From contig CALSFV010000213.1 of NCBI GenBank assembly GCA_943737045.1, positions 1,239,001 to 1,303,000 on the forward strand: a DNA stretch of 64,000 nucleotides. Reading direction: 5' to 3'. Of the stretch, positions 25,441-40,513 are shown piece by piece (positions within the stretch are counted from its first letter, which is position 1; each line of letters starts with the position of its first letter). The DNA comes from Parapristionchus giblindavisi. Its lineage: Eukaryota > Nematoda > Chromadorea > Rhabditida > Diplogasteridae. Under the pieces are notes generated by a model, which made no database searches, was not told where the DNA came from, and saw only the letters and a program-made list of their open reading frames with translations. Position numbers and translations under genes: made by a program.

Positions 25441-28400
25441 CATATTGATTGGTCTACAGCGGTATAAACTCGACAAGGTAATACAGTGAATTATTGATTG
25501 ACCGATACCGAATAAAGATGTTTACATGTTGTTGTGATTTTAATCTTTGATCTTCTCTCAGTACTGTATAGTATTATGATACTGTATTTGTGATGAAGAC
25601 GAATATAATGGATTTACTTATATAGTTAGTGTTTCAGACCGAGTCTTTCGACAAGTATGAGGGCTTTCACGCATCATATTGATTGGTCTACAGCGGTGTA
25701 AACTCGACAAGGTAATACAGTGAATTATTGATTGACCGATACCGAATAAAGATGTTTACATGTTGTTGTGATTTTAATCTTTGATCTTCTCTCAGTACTG
25801 TATAGTATTATGATACTGTATTTGTGATGAAGACGAATATAATGGATTTAATTATATAGTTATCGTTTCAGACCGAGTCTTTCGACAAGTATGAGGGCTT
25901 TCACGCATCATATTGATTGGTCTACAGCGGTGTAAACTCGACAAGGTAATACAGTGAATTATTGATTGACCGATACCGAATAAAGATGTTTACATGTTGT
26001 TGTGATTTTAATCTTTGATCTTCTCTCAGTACTGTATAGTATTATGATACTGTATTTGTGATGAAGACGAATATAATGGATTTACTTATATAGTTAGTGT
26101 TTCAGACCGAGTCTTTCGACAAGTATGATCGCCTTCACGCATGTTGCTCAGATTGATTGGTCTACAGCGGTGTAAACTCGACAAGGTAATACAGTGAATT
26201 ATTGATTGACCGATACCGAATAAAGATGTTTACATGTTGTTGTGATTTTACTCTTTGATCTTCTCTCAGTACTGTATAGTATTATGATACTGTATTTGTG
26301 ATGAAGACGAATATAATGGATTTAATTATATAGTTATCGTTTCAGACCGAGTCTTTCGACAAGTATGAGGGCTTTCACGCATGTTGCTCAGATTGATTGG
26401 TCTACAGCGGTGTAAACTCGACAAGGTAATACAGTGAATTATTGATTGACCGATACCGAATAAAGATGTTTACATGTTGTTGTGATTTTACTCTTTGATC
26501 TTCTCTCAGTACTGTATAGTATTATGATACTGTATTTGTGATGAAGACGAATATAATGGATTTAATTATATAGTTATCGTTTCAGACCGAGTCTTTCGAC
26601 AAGTATGAGGGCTTTCACGCATCATATTGATTGGTCTACAGCGGTGTAAACTCGACAAGGTAATACAGTGAATTATTGATTGACCGATACCGAATAAAGA
26701 TGTTTACATGTTGTTGTGTTTTTATTCTTTGATCTTCTCTCAGTACTGTATCGTATTATGATACTGTATTTGTGATGAAGACGAATATAAAGGATTTAAT
26801 TATATAGTTAGTGTTTCAGACCGAGCCTTTCGACAAGTATGAGGGCTTTCACGCATCATATTGATTGGTCTACAGCGGTATAAACTCGACAAGGTAATAC
26901 AGTGAATTATTGATTGACCGATACCGAATAAAGATGTTTACATGTTGTTGTGATTTTAATCTTTGATCTTCTCTCAGTACTGTATAGTATTATGATACTG
27001 TATTTGTGATGAAGACGAATATAATGGATTTACTTATATAGTTAGTGTTTCAGACCGAGTCTTTCGACAAGTATGATCGCCTTCACGCATGTTGCTCAGA
27101 TTGATTGGTCTACAGCGGTGTAAACTCGACAAGGTAATACAGTGAATTATTGATTGACCGATACCGAATAAAGATGTTTACATGTTGTTGTGATTTTACT
27201 CTTTGATCTTCTCTCAGTACTGTATAGTATTATGATACTGTATTTGTGATGAAGACGAATATAATGGATTTAATTATATAGTTATCGTTTCAGACCGAGT
27301 CTTTCGACAAGTATGAGGGCTTTCACGCATCATATTGATTGGTCTACAGCGGTGTAAACTCGACAAGGTAATACAGTGAATTATTGATTGACCGATACCG
27401 AATAAAGATGTTTACATGTTGTTGTGATTTTAATCTTTGATCTTCTCTCAGTACTGTATAGTATTATGATACTGTATTTGTCATGAAGACGAATATAATG
27501 GATTTAATTATATAGTTAGTGTTTCAGACCGAGTCTTTCGACAAGTATGAGGGATTTCACGCATCATATTGATTGGTCTACAGCGGTATAAACTCGACAA
27601 GGTAATACAGTGAATTATTGATTGACCGATACCGAATAAAGATGTTTACATGTTGTTGTGATTTTACTCTTTGATCTTCTCTCAGTACTGTATAGTATTA
27701 TGATACTGTATTTGTGATGAAGACGAATATAATGGATTTAATTATATAGTTATCGTTTCAGACCGAGTCTTTCGACAAGTATGAGGGCTTTCACGCATCA
27801 TATTGATTGGTCTACAGCGGTGTAAACTCGACAAGGTAATACAGTGAATTATTGATTGACCGATACCGAATAAAGATGTTTACATGTTGTTGTGATTTTA
27901 ATCTTTGATCTTCTCTCAGTACTGTATAGTATTATGATACTGTATTTGTGATGAAGACGAATATAATGGATTTACTTATATAGTTAGTGTTTCAGACCGA
28001 GTCTTTCGACAAGTATGATCGCCTTCACGCATGTTGCTCAGATTGATTGGTCTACAGCGGTGTAAACTCGACAAGGTAATACAGTGAATTATTGATTGAC
28101 CGATACCGAATAAAGATGTTTACATGTTGTTGTGATTTTACTCTTTGATCTTCTCTCAGTACTGTATAGTATTATGATACTGTATTTGTGATGAAGACGA
28201 ATATAATGGATTTAATTATATAGTTATCGTTTCAGACCGAGTCTTTCGACAAGTATGAGGGCTTTCACGCATCATATTGATTGGTCTACAGCGGTGTAAA
28301 CTCGACAAGGTAATACAGTGAATTATTGATTGACCGATACCGAATAATGATGTTTACATGTTGTTGTGATTTTAATCTTTGATCTTCTCTCAGTACTGTA

Positions 28401-28790
28401 TAGTATTATGATACTGTATTTGTGATGAAGACGAATATAATGGATTTAATTATATAGTTAGTGTTTCAGACCGAGTCTTTCGACAAGTATGAGGGATTTC
28501 ACGCATCATATTGATTGGTCTACAGCGGTATAAACTCGACAAGGTAATACAGTGAATTATTGATTGACCGATACCGAATAAAGATGTTTACATGTTGTTG
28601 TGATTTTACTCTTTGATCTTCTCTCAGTACTGTATAGTATTATGATACTGTATTTGTGATGAAGACGAATATAATGGATTTAATTATATAGTTATCGTTT
28701 CAGACCGAGTCTTTCGACAAGTATGAGGGCTTTCACGCATCATATTGATTGGTCTACAGCGGTGTAAACTCGACAAGGTAATACAGTGAA

Positions 28791-31690
28791 TTATTCATTG
28801 ACCGATACCGAATAAAGATGTTTACATGTTGTTGTGATTTTAATCTTTGATCTTCTCTCAGTACTGTATAGTATTATGATACTGTATTTGTGATGAAGAC
28901 GAATATAATGGATTTAATTATATAGTTATCGTTTCAGACCGAGTCTTTCGACAAGTATGAGGGCTTTCACGCATCATATTGATTGGTCTACAGCGGTGTA
29001 AACTCGACAAGGTAATACAGTGAATTATTGATTGACCGATACCGAATAAAGATGTTTACATGTTGTTGTGATTTTAATCTTTGATCTTCTCTCAGTACTG
29101 TATAGTATTATGATACTGTATTTGTGATGAAGACGAATATAATGGATTTAATTATATAGTTATCGTTTCAGACCGAGTCTTTCGACAAGTATGAGGGCTT
29201 TCACGCATCATATTGATTGGTCTACAGCGGTGTAAACTCGACAAGGTAATACAGTGAATTATTGATTGACCGATACCGAATAAAGATGTTTACATGTTGT
29301 TGTGATTTTAATCTTTGATCTTCTCTCAGTACTGTATAGTATTATGATACTGTATTTGTGATGAAGGCGAATATAATGGATTTACTTATATAGTTAGTGT
29401 TTCAGACCGAGTCTTTCGACAAGTATGAGGGATTTCACGCATCATATTGATTGGTCTACAGCGGTATAAACTCGACAAGGTAATACAGTGAATTATTGAA
29501 TGACCGATACCGAATAAAGATGTTTACATGTTGTTGTGATTTTAATCTTTGATCTTCTCTCAGTACTGTATAGTATTATGATACTGTATTTGTGATGAAG
29601 GCGAATATAATGGATTTACTTATATAGTTAGTGTTTCAGACCGAGTCTTTCGACAAGTATGATCGCCTTCACGCATGTTGCTCAGATTGATTGGTCTACA
29701 GCGGTGTAAACTCGACAAGGTAATACAGTGAATTATTGATTGACCGATACCGAATAAAGATGTTTACATGTTGTTGTGATTTTAATCTTTGATCTTCTCT
29801 CAGTACTGTATAGTATTATGATACTGTATTTGTGATGAAGACGAATATAATGGATTTACTTATATAGTTAGTGTTTCAGACCGAGTCTTTCGACAAGTAT
29901 GATCGCCTTCACGCATGTTGCTCAGATTGATAGGTCTACAGCGGTGTAAACTCGACAAGGTAATACAGTGAATTATTGATTGACCGATACCGAATAAAGA
30001 TGTTTACATGTTGTTGTGATTTTACTCTTTGATCTTCTCTCAGTACTGTATAGTATTATGATACTGTATTTGTGATGAAGACGAATATAATGGATTTAAT
30101 TATATAGTTATCGTTTCAGACCCAGTCTATCGACAAGTATGAGGGCTTTCACGCATCATATTGATTGGTCTACAGCGGTGTAAACTCGACAAGGTAATAC
30201 AGTGAATTATTGATTGACCGATACCGAATAAAGATGTTTACATGTTGTTGTGATTTTAATCTTTGATCTTCTCTCAGTACTGTATAGTATTATGATACTG
30301 TATTTGTGATGAAGACGAATATAATGGATTTAATTATATAGTTAGTGTTTCAGACCGAGTCTTTCGACAAGTATGAGGGATTTCACGCATCATATTGATT
30401 GGTCTACAGCGGTATAAACTCGACAAGGTAATACAGTGAATTATTGATTGACCGATACCGAATAAAGATGTTTACATGTTGTTGTGATTTTACTCTTTGA
30501 TCTTCTCTCAGTACTGTATAGTATTATGATACTGTATTTGTGATGAAGACGAATATAATGGATTTAATTATATAGTTATCGTTTCAGACCGAGTCTTTCG
30601 ACAAGTATGAGGGCTTTCACGCATCATATTGATTGGTCTACAGCGGTGTAAACTCGACAAGGTAATACAGTGAATTATTCATTGACCGATACCGAATAAA
30701 GATGTTTACATGTTGTTGTGATTTTAATCTTTGATCTTCTCTCAGTACTGTATAGTATTATGATACTGTATTTGTGATGAAGACGAATATAATGGATTTA
30801 ATTATATAGTTATCGTTTCAGACCGAGTCTTTCGACAAGTATGAGGGCTTTCACGCATCATATTGATTGGTCTACAGCGGTGTAAACTCGACAAGGTAAT
30901 ACAGTGAATTATTGATTGACCGATACCGAATAAAGATGTTTACATGTTGTTGTGATTTTAATCTTTGATCTTCTCTCAGTACTGTATAGTATTATGATAC
31001 TGTATTTGTGATGAAGACGAATATAATGGATTTAATTATATAGTTATCGTTTCAGACCGAGTCTTTCGACAAGTATGAGGGCTTTCACGCATCATATTGA
31101 TTGGTCTACAGCGGTGTAAACTCGACAAGGTAATACAGTGAATTATTGATTGACCGATACCGAATAAAGATGTTTACATGTTGTTGTGATTTTAATCTTT
31201 GATCTTCTCTCAGTACTGTATAGTATTATGATACTGTATTTGTGATGAAGGCGAATATAATGGATTTACTTATATAGTTAGTGTTTCAGACCGAGTCTTT
31301 CGACAAGTATGAGGGATTTCACGCATCATATTGATTGGTCTACAGCGGTATAAACTCGACAAGGTAATACAGTGAATTATTGAATGACCGATACCGAATA
31401 AAGATGTTTACATGTTGTTGTGATTTTAATCTTTGATCTTCTCTCAGTACTGTATAGTATTATGATACTGTATTTGTGATGAAGGCGAATATAATGGATT
31501 TACTTATATAGTTAGTGTTTCAGACCGAGTCTTTCGACAAGTATGATCGCCTTCACGCATGTTGCTCAGATTGATTGGTCTACAGCGGTGTAAACTCGAC
31601 AAGGTAATACAGTGAATTATTGATTGACCGATACAGAATAAAGATGTTTACATGTTGTTGTGTTTTTATTCTTTGATCTTCTCTCAGTAC
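28791..31690 (+). repeat. 1884-bp duplication (8-mer)
   Basis: The private variants ttattcattg (28,791 and 30,675) and aattattgaa (29,491 and 31,375) repeat at exactly 1884 bp, eight monomers. Their identical order in both copies indicates a single recent block duplication. Confidence 0.85.
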
Positions 31691-31766
31691 TGTATCGTAT
31701 TATGATACTGTATTTGTGATGAAGACGAATATAATGGATTTAATTATATAGTTAGTGTTTCAGACC

Positions 31767-34500
31767 GACTCTCTCTACAAGTATGAGGGCTTTCACGCAT
31801 CATATTGATTGGTCTACAGCGATGCAAACTCGACAAGGTAATACAGTGAATTATTGATTGACCGATACCGAATAAAGATGTTTACATGTTGTTGTGATTT
31901 TAATCTTTGATCTTCTCTCAGTACTGTATAGTATTATGATACTGTATTTGTGATGAAGGCGAATATAATGGATTTACTTATATAGTTAGTGTTTCAGACC
32001 GAGTCTTTCGACAAGTATGAGGGATTTCACGCATCATATTGATTGGTCTACAGCGGTATAAACTCGACAAGGTAGTACAGTGAATTATTGAATGACCGAT
32101 ACCGAATAAAGATGTTTACATGTTGTTGTGATTTTAATCTTTGATCTTCTCTCAGTACTGTATAGTATTATGATACTGTATTTGTGATGAAGGCGAATAT
32201 AATGGATTTACTTATATAGTTAGTGTTTCAGACCGAGTCTTTCGACAAGTATGATCGCCTTCACGCATGTTCCTCAGATTGATTGGTCTACAGCGGTGTA
32301 AACTCGACAAGGTAATACAGTGAATTATTGATTGACCGATACCGAATAAAGATGTTTACATGTTGTTGTGTTTTTATTCTTTGATCTTCTCTCAGTACTG
32401 TATCGTATTATGATACTGTATTTGTGATGAAGACGAATATAATGGATTTAATTATATAGTTAGTGTTTCAGACCGACTCTCTCTACAAGTATGAGGGCTT
32501 TCACGCATCATATTGATTGGTCTACAGCGGTATAAACTCGACAAGGTAATACAGTGAATTATTGATTGACGGATACCGAATAAAGATGTTTACATGTTGT
32601 TGTGATTTTAATCTTTGATCTTCTCTCAGTACTGTATAGTATTATGATACTGTATTTGTGATGAAGGCGAATATAATGGATTTACTTATATAGTTAGTGT
32701 TTCAGACCGAGTCTTTCGACAAGTATGATCGCCTTCACGCATGTTGCTCAGATTGATTGGTCTACAGCGGTGTAAACTCGACAAGGTAATACAGTGAATT
32801 ATTGATTGACCGATACCGAATAAAGATGTTTACATGTTGTTGTGTTTTTAATCTTTGATCTTCTCTCAGTACTGTATCGTATTATGATACTGTATTTGTG
32901 ATGAAGACGAATATAATGGATTTAATTGTATAGTTATTGTTTCAGACCGAGTCTTTCGACAAGTATGATCGCCTTCACGCATGTTGCTCAGATTGATTGG
33001 TCTACAGCGGTGTAAACTCGACAAGGTAATACAGTGAATTATTGATTGACCGATACCGAATAAAGATGTTTACATGTTGTTGTGTTTTTATTCTTTGATC
33101 TTCTCTCAGTACTGTATCGTATTATGATACTGTATTTGTGATGAAGACGAATATAATGGATTTAATTATATAGTTAGTGTTTCAGACCGACTCTCTCTAC
33201 AAGTATGAGGGCTTTCACGCATCATATTGATTGGTCTACAGCGATGCAAACTCGACAAGGTAATACAGTGAATTATTGATTGACGGATACCGAATAAAGA
33301 TGTTTACATGTTGTTGTGATTTTAATCTTTGATCTTCTCTCAGTACTGTATAGTATTATGATACTGTATTTGTGTTGAAGGCGAATATAATGGATTTACT
33401 TATATAGTTAGTGTTTCAGACCGAGTCTTTCGACAAGTATGATCGCCTTCACGCATGTTGCTCAGATTGATTGGTCTACAGCGGTGTAAACTCGACAAGG
33501 TAATACAGTGAATTATTGATTGACCGATACCGAATAAAGATGTTTACATGTTGTTGTGTTTTTAATCTTTGATCTTCTCTCAGTACTGTATCGTATTATG
33601 ATACTGTATTTGTGATGAAGACGAATATAATGGATTTAATTGTATAGTTATTGTTTCAGACCGAGTCTTTCGACAAGTATGAGGGCCTTCACGCATGTTG
33701 CTCAGATTGATTGGTCTACAGCGGTGTAAACTCGACAAGGTAATACAGTGAATTATTGATTGACCGATACCGAATAAAGATGTTTACATGTTGTTGTGTT
33801 TTTATTCTTTGATCTTCTCTCAGTACTGTATCGTATTATGATACTGTATTTGTGATGAAGACGAATATAATGGATTTAATTATATAGTTAGTGTTTCAGA
33901 CCGACTCTCTCTACAAGTATGAGGGCTTTCACGCATCATATTGATTGGTCTACAGCGATGCAAACTCGACAAGGTAATACAGTGAATTATTGATTGACGG
34001 ATACCGAATAAAGATGTTTACATGTTGTTGTGATTTTAATCTTTGATCTTCTCTCAGTACTGTATAGTATTATGATACTGTATTTGTGATGAAGGCGAAT
34101 ATAATGGATTTACTTATATAGTTAGTGTTTCAGACCGAGTCTTTCGACAAGTATGATCGCCTTCACGCATGTTGCTCAGATTGATTGGTCTACAGCGGTG
34201 TAAACTCGACAAGGTAATACAGTGAATTATTGATTGACCGATACCGAATAAAGATGTTTACATGTTGTTGTGTTTTTAATCTTTGATCTTCTCTCAGTAC
34301 TGTATCGTATTATGATACTGTATTTGTGATGAAGACGAATATAATGGATTTAATTGTATAGTTATTGTTTCAGACCGAGTCTTTCGACAAGTATGAGGGC
34401 CTTCACGCATGTTGCTCAGATTGATTGGTCTACAGCGGTGTAAACTCGACAAGGTAATACAGTGAATTATTGATTGACCGATACCGAATAAAGATGTTTA
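31767..34500 (+). repeat. 3-mer higher-order repeats (708/714 bp)
   Basis: The altered motif gactctctctacaa, in place of gagtctttcgacaa, occurs at 31,767, 32,475, 33,189 and 33,903. Spacings are 708, 714 and 714 bp, i.e. three monomers with one or two of the 240-bp class. The linked variants gcgatgcaaa, gacggatacc and aattgtatag travel with it in most copies. Confidence 0.85.
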
Positions 34501-37500
34501 CATGTTGTTGTGTTTTTAATCTTCTCTCAGTACTGTATCGTATTATGATACTGTATTTGTGATGAAGACGAACATAATGGATTTATTTATATAGTTATTG
34601 TTTCAGACCGAGTCTTTCGACAAGTATGAGGGATTTCACGCATCATATTGATTGGTCTACAGCGGTATAAACTCGACAAGGTAATACAGTGAATTATTGA
34701 TTGACCGATACCGAATAAAGATGTTTACATGTTGTTGTGATTTTAATCGTTGATCTTCTCTCAGTACTGTATAGTATTATGATACTGTATTTGTGATGAA
34801 GACGAATATAATTTATTTAATTATATAGTTATCGTTTCAGACCGAGTCTTTCGAGAAGTATGAGGGCTTTCACGCATCATATTGATTGGTCTACAGCGGT
34901 ATAAACTCGACAAGGTAATACAGTGAATTATTGATTGACCGATACCGAATAAAGATGTTTACATGTTGTTGTGATTTTAATCGTTGATCTTCTCTCAGTA
35001 CTGTATAGTATTATGATACTGTATTTGTGATGAAGACGAATATAATGGATTTAATTATATAGTTATCGTTTCAGACCGAGTCTTTCGACAAGTATGAGGG
35101 CTTTCACGCGTCATATTGATTGGTCTACAGCGGTGTAAACTCGACAAGGTAATACAGTGAATTATTGATTGACCGATACCGAATAAAGATGTTTACATGT
35201 TGTTGTGATTTTAATCTTTGATCTTCTCTCAGTACTGTATAGTATTATGATACTGTATTTGTGATGAAGACGAATATAATGGATTTAATTATATAGTTAT
35301 CGTTTCAGACCGAGTCTTTCGAGAAGTATGAGGGCTTTCACGCATCATATTGATTGGTCTACAGCGGTATAAACTCGACAAGGTAATACAGTGAATTATT
35401 GATTGACCGATACCGAATAAAGATGTTTACATGTTGTTGTGATTTTAATCGTTGATCTTCTCTCAATACTGTATAGTATTATGATACTGTATTTGTGATG
35501 AAGGCGAATATAATGGATTTACTTATATAGTTAGTGTTTCAGACCGAGTCTTTCGACAAGTATGAGGGCCTTCACGTATGTTGCTCAGATTGATTGGTCT
35601 ACAGCGGTGTAAACTCGACAAGGTAATACAGTGAATTATTGATTGACCGATACCGAATAAAGATGTTTACATGTTGTTGTGATTTTAATCTTTGATCTTC
35701 TCTCAGTACTGTATAGTATTATGATACTGTATTTGTGATGAAGACGAATATAATGGATTTAATTATATAGTTATCGTTTCAGACCGAGTCTTTCGACAAG
35801 TATGAGGGCTTTCACGCATCATATTGATTGGTCTACAGCGGTGTAAACTCGACAAGGAAATACAGTGAATTATTGATTGACCGATACCGAATAAAGATGT
35901 TTACATGTTGTTGTGTTTTTATTCTTTGATCTTCTCTCAGTACTGTATCGTATTATGATACTGTATTTGTGATGAAGACGAATATAATGGATTTAATTAT
36001 ATAGTTATCGTTTCAGACCGAGTCTCTCGACAAGTATGATGGCTTTCACGCATCATATTGATTGGTCTACAGCGGTATAAACTCGACAAGGTAATACAGT
36101 GAATTATTGATTGACCGATACCGAATAAAGATGTTTACATGTTGTTGTGATTTTAATCTTTGATCTTCTCTCAGTACTGTATAGTATTATGATACTGTAT
36201 TTGTGATGAAGACGAATATAATGGATTTACTTATATAGTTAGTGTTTCAGACCGAGTCTTTCGACAAGTATGATCGCCTTCACGCATGTTGCTCAGATTG
36301 ATTGGTCTACAGCGGTGTAAACTCGACAAGGTAATACAGTGAATTATTGATTGACCGATACCGAATAAAGATGTTTACATGTTGTTGTGATTTTACTCAT
36401 TGATCTTCTCTCAGTACTGTATAGTATTATGATACTGTATTTGTGATGAAGACGAATATAATGGATTTAATTATATAGTTATCGTTTCAGACCGAGTCTT
36501 TCGACAAGTATGAGGGCTTTCACGCATCATATTGATTGGTCTACAGCGGTGTAAACTCGACAAGGTAATACAGTGAATTATTGATTGACCGATACCGAAT
36601 AAAGATGTTTACATGTTGTTGTGATTTTAATCTTTGATCTTCTCTCAGTACTGTATAGTATTATGATACTGTATTTGTGATGAAGACGAATATAATGGAT
36701 TTAATTATATAGTTAGTGTTTCAGACCGAGTCTTTCGACAAGTATGAGGGATTTCACGCATCATATTGATTGGTCTACAGCGGTATAAACTCGACAAGGT
36801 AATACAGTGAATTATTGATTGACCGATACCGAATAAAGATGTTTACATGTTGTTGTGATTTTACTCTTTGATCTTCTCTCAGTACTGTATAGTATTATGA
36901 TACTGTATTTGTGATGAAGACGAATATAATGGATTTAATTATATAATTATCGTTTCAGACCGAGTCTTTCGACAAGTATGAGGGCTTTCACGCATCATAT
37001 TGATTGGTCTACAGCGGTGTAAACTCGACAAGGTAATACAGTGAATTATTGATTGACCGATACCGAATAAAGATGTTTACATGTTGTTGTGTTTTTATTC
37101 TTTGATCTTCTCTCAGTACTGTATCGTATTATGATACTGTATCTGTGATGAAGACGAATATAATGGATTTAATTATATAGTTAGTGTTTCAGACCTAGTC
37201 TTTCGACAAGTATGAGGGCTTTCACGCATCATATTGATTGGTCTACAGCGGTATAAACTCGACAAGGTAATACAGTGAATTATTGATTGACCGATACCGA
37301 ATAAAGATGTTTACATGTTGTTGTGATTTTAATCTTTGATCTTCTCTCAGTACTGTATAGTATTATGATACTGTATTTGTGATGAAGACGAATATAATGG
37401 ATTTACTTATATAGTTAGTGTTTCAGACCGAGTCTTTCGACAAGTATGATCGCCTTCACGCATGTTGCTCAGATTGATTGGTCTACAGCGGTGTAAACTC

Positions 37501-40500
37501 GACAAGGTAATACAGTGAATTATTGATTGACCGATACCGAATAAAGATGTTTACATGTTGTTGTGATTTTAATCTTTGATCTTCTCTCAGTACTGTATAG
37601 TATTATGATACTGTATTTGTGATGAAGACGAATATAATGGATTTACTTATATAGTTAGTGTTTCAGACCGAGTCTTTCGACAAGTATGATCGCCTTCACG
37701 CATGTTGCTCAGATTGATTGGTCTACAGCGGTGTAAACTCGACAAGGTAATACAGTGAATTATTGATTGACCGATACCGAATAAAGATGTTTACATGTTG
37801 TTGTGATTTTACTCTTTGATCTTCTCTCAGTACTGTATAGTATTATGATACTGTATTTGTGATGAAGACGAATATAATGGATTTAATTATATAGTTATCG
37901 TTTCAGACCGAGTCTTTCGACAAGTATGAGGGCTTTCACGCATCATATTGATTGGTCTACAGCGGTGTAAACTCGACAAGGTAATACAGTGAATTATTGA
38001 TTGACCGATACCGAATAAAGATGTTTACATGTTGTTGTGTTTTTATTCTTTGATCTTCTCTCAGTACTGTATCGTATTATGATACTGTATTTGTGATGAA
38101 GACGAATATAATGGATTTAATTATATAGTTAGTGTTTCAGATCTAGTCTTTCGACAAGTATGAGGGCTTTCACGCATCATATTGATTGGTCTACAGCGGT
38201 ATAAACTCGACAAGGCAATACAGTGAATTATTGATTGACCGATACCGAATAAAGATGTTTACATGTTGTTGTGATTTTAATCTTTGATCTTCTCTCAGTA
38301 CTGTATAGTATTATGATACTGTATTTGTGATGAAGACGAATATAATGGATTTACTTATATAGTTAGTGTTTCAGACCGAGTCTTTCGACAAGTATGATCG
38401 CCTTCACGCATGTTGCTCAGATTGATTGGTCTACAGCGGTGTAAACTCGACAAGGTAATACAGTGAATTATTGATTGACCGATTCCGAATAAAGATGTTT
38501 ACATGTTGTTGTGATTTTAATCTTTGATCTTCTCTCAGTACTGTATAGTATTATGATACTGTATTTGTGATGAAGACGAATATAATGGATTTAATTATAT
38601 AGTTAGTGTTTCAGACCGAGTCTTTCGACAAGTATGAGGGATTTCACGCATCATATTGATTGGTCTACAGCGGTATAAACTCGACAAGGTAATACAGTGA
38701 ATTATTGATTGACCGATACCGAATAAAGATGTTTACATGTTGTTGTGATTTTACTCTTTGATCTTCTCTCAGTACTGTATAGTATTATGATACTGTATTT
38801 GTGATGAAGACGAATATAATGGATTTAATTATATAGTTATCGTTTCAGACCGAGTCTTTCGACAAGTATGAGGGCTTTCACGCATCATATTGATTGGTCT
38901 ACAGCGGTGTAAACTCGACAAGGTAATACAGTGAATTATTGATTGACCGATACCGAATAAAGATGTTTACATGTTGTTGTGATTTTAATCTTTGATCTTC
39001 TCTCAGTACTGTATAGTATTATGATACTGTATTTGTGATGAAGACGAATATAATGGATTTAATTATATAGTTAGTGTTTCAGACCGAGTCTTTCGACAAG
39101 TATGAGGGATTTCACGCATCATATTGATTGGTCTACAGCGGTGTAAACTCGACAAGGTAATACAGTGAATTATTGATTGACCGATACCGAATAAAGATGT
39201 TTACATGTTGTTGTGATTTTAATCTTTGATCTTCTCTCAGTACTGTATAGTATTATGATACTGTATTTGTGATGAAGACGAATATAATGGATTTAATTAT
39301 ATAGTTATCGTTTCAGACCGAGTCTTTCGACAAGTATGAGGGCTTTCACGCATCATATTGATTGGTCTACAGCGGTGTAAACTCGACAAGGTAATACAGT
39401 GAATTATTGATTGACCGATACCGAATAAAGATGTTTACATGTTGTTGTGATTTTAATCTTTGATCTTCTCTCAGTACTGTATAGTATTATGATACTGTAT
39501 TTGTGATGAAGACGAATATAATGGATTTAATTATATAGTTATCGTTTCAGACCGAGTCTTTCGACAAGTATGAGGGCTTTCACGCATCATATTGATTGGT
39601 CTACAGCGGTGTAAACTCGACAAGGTAATACAGTGAATTATTGATTGACCGATACCGAATAAAGATGTTTACATGTTGTTGTGATTTTAATCTTTGATCT
39701 TCTCTCAGTACTGTATAGTATTATGATACTGTATTTGTGATGAAGACGAATATAATGGATTTACTTATATAGTTAGTGTTTCAGACCGAGTCTTTCGACA
39801 AGTATGATCGCCTTCACGCATGTTGCTCAGATTGATTGGTCTACAGCGGTGTAAACTCGACAAGGTAATACAGTGAATTATTGATTGACCGATACCGAAT
39901 AAAGATGTTTACATGTTGTTGTGATTTTACTCTTTGATCTTCTCTCAGTACTGTATAGTATTATGATACTGTATTTGTGATGAAGACGAATATAATGGAT
40001 TTAATTATATAGTTATCGTTTCAGACCGAGTCTTTCGACAAGTATGAGGGCTTTCACGCATCATATTGATTGGTCTACAGCGGTGTAAACTCGACAAGGT
40101 AATACAGTGAATTATTGATTGACCGATACCGAATAAAGATGTTTACATGTTGTTGTGTTTTTATTCTTTGATCTTCTCTCAGTACTGTATCGTATTATGA
40201 TACTGTATTTGTGATGAAGACGAATATAATGGATTTAATTATATAGTTAGTGTTTCAGATCTAGTCTTTCGACAAGTATGAGGGCTTTCACGCATCATAT
40301 TGATTGGTCTACAGCGGTATAAACTCGACAAGGTAATACAGTGAATTATTGATTGACCGATACCGAATAAAGATGTTTACATGTTGTTGTGATTTTAATC
40401 TTTGATCTTCTCTCAGTACTGTATAGTATTATGATACTGTATTTGTGATGAAGACGAATATAATGGATTTACTTATATAGTTAGTGTTTCAGACCGAGTC

Positions 40501-40513
40501 TTTCGACAAGTAT

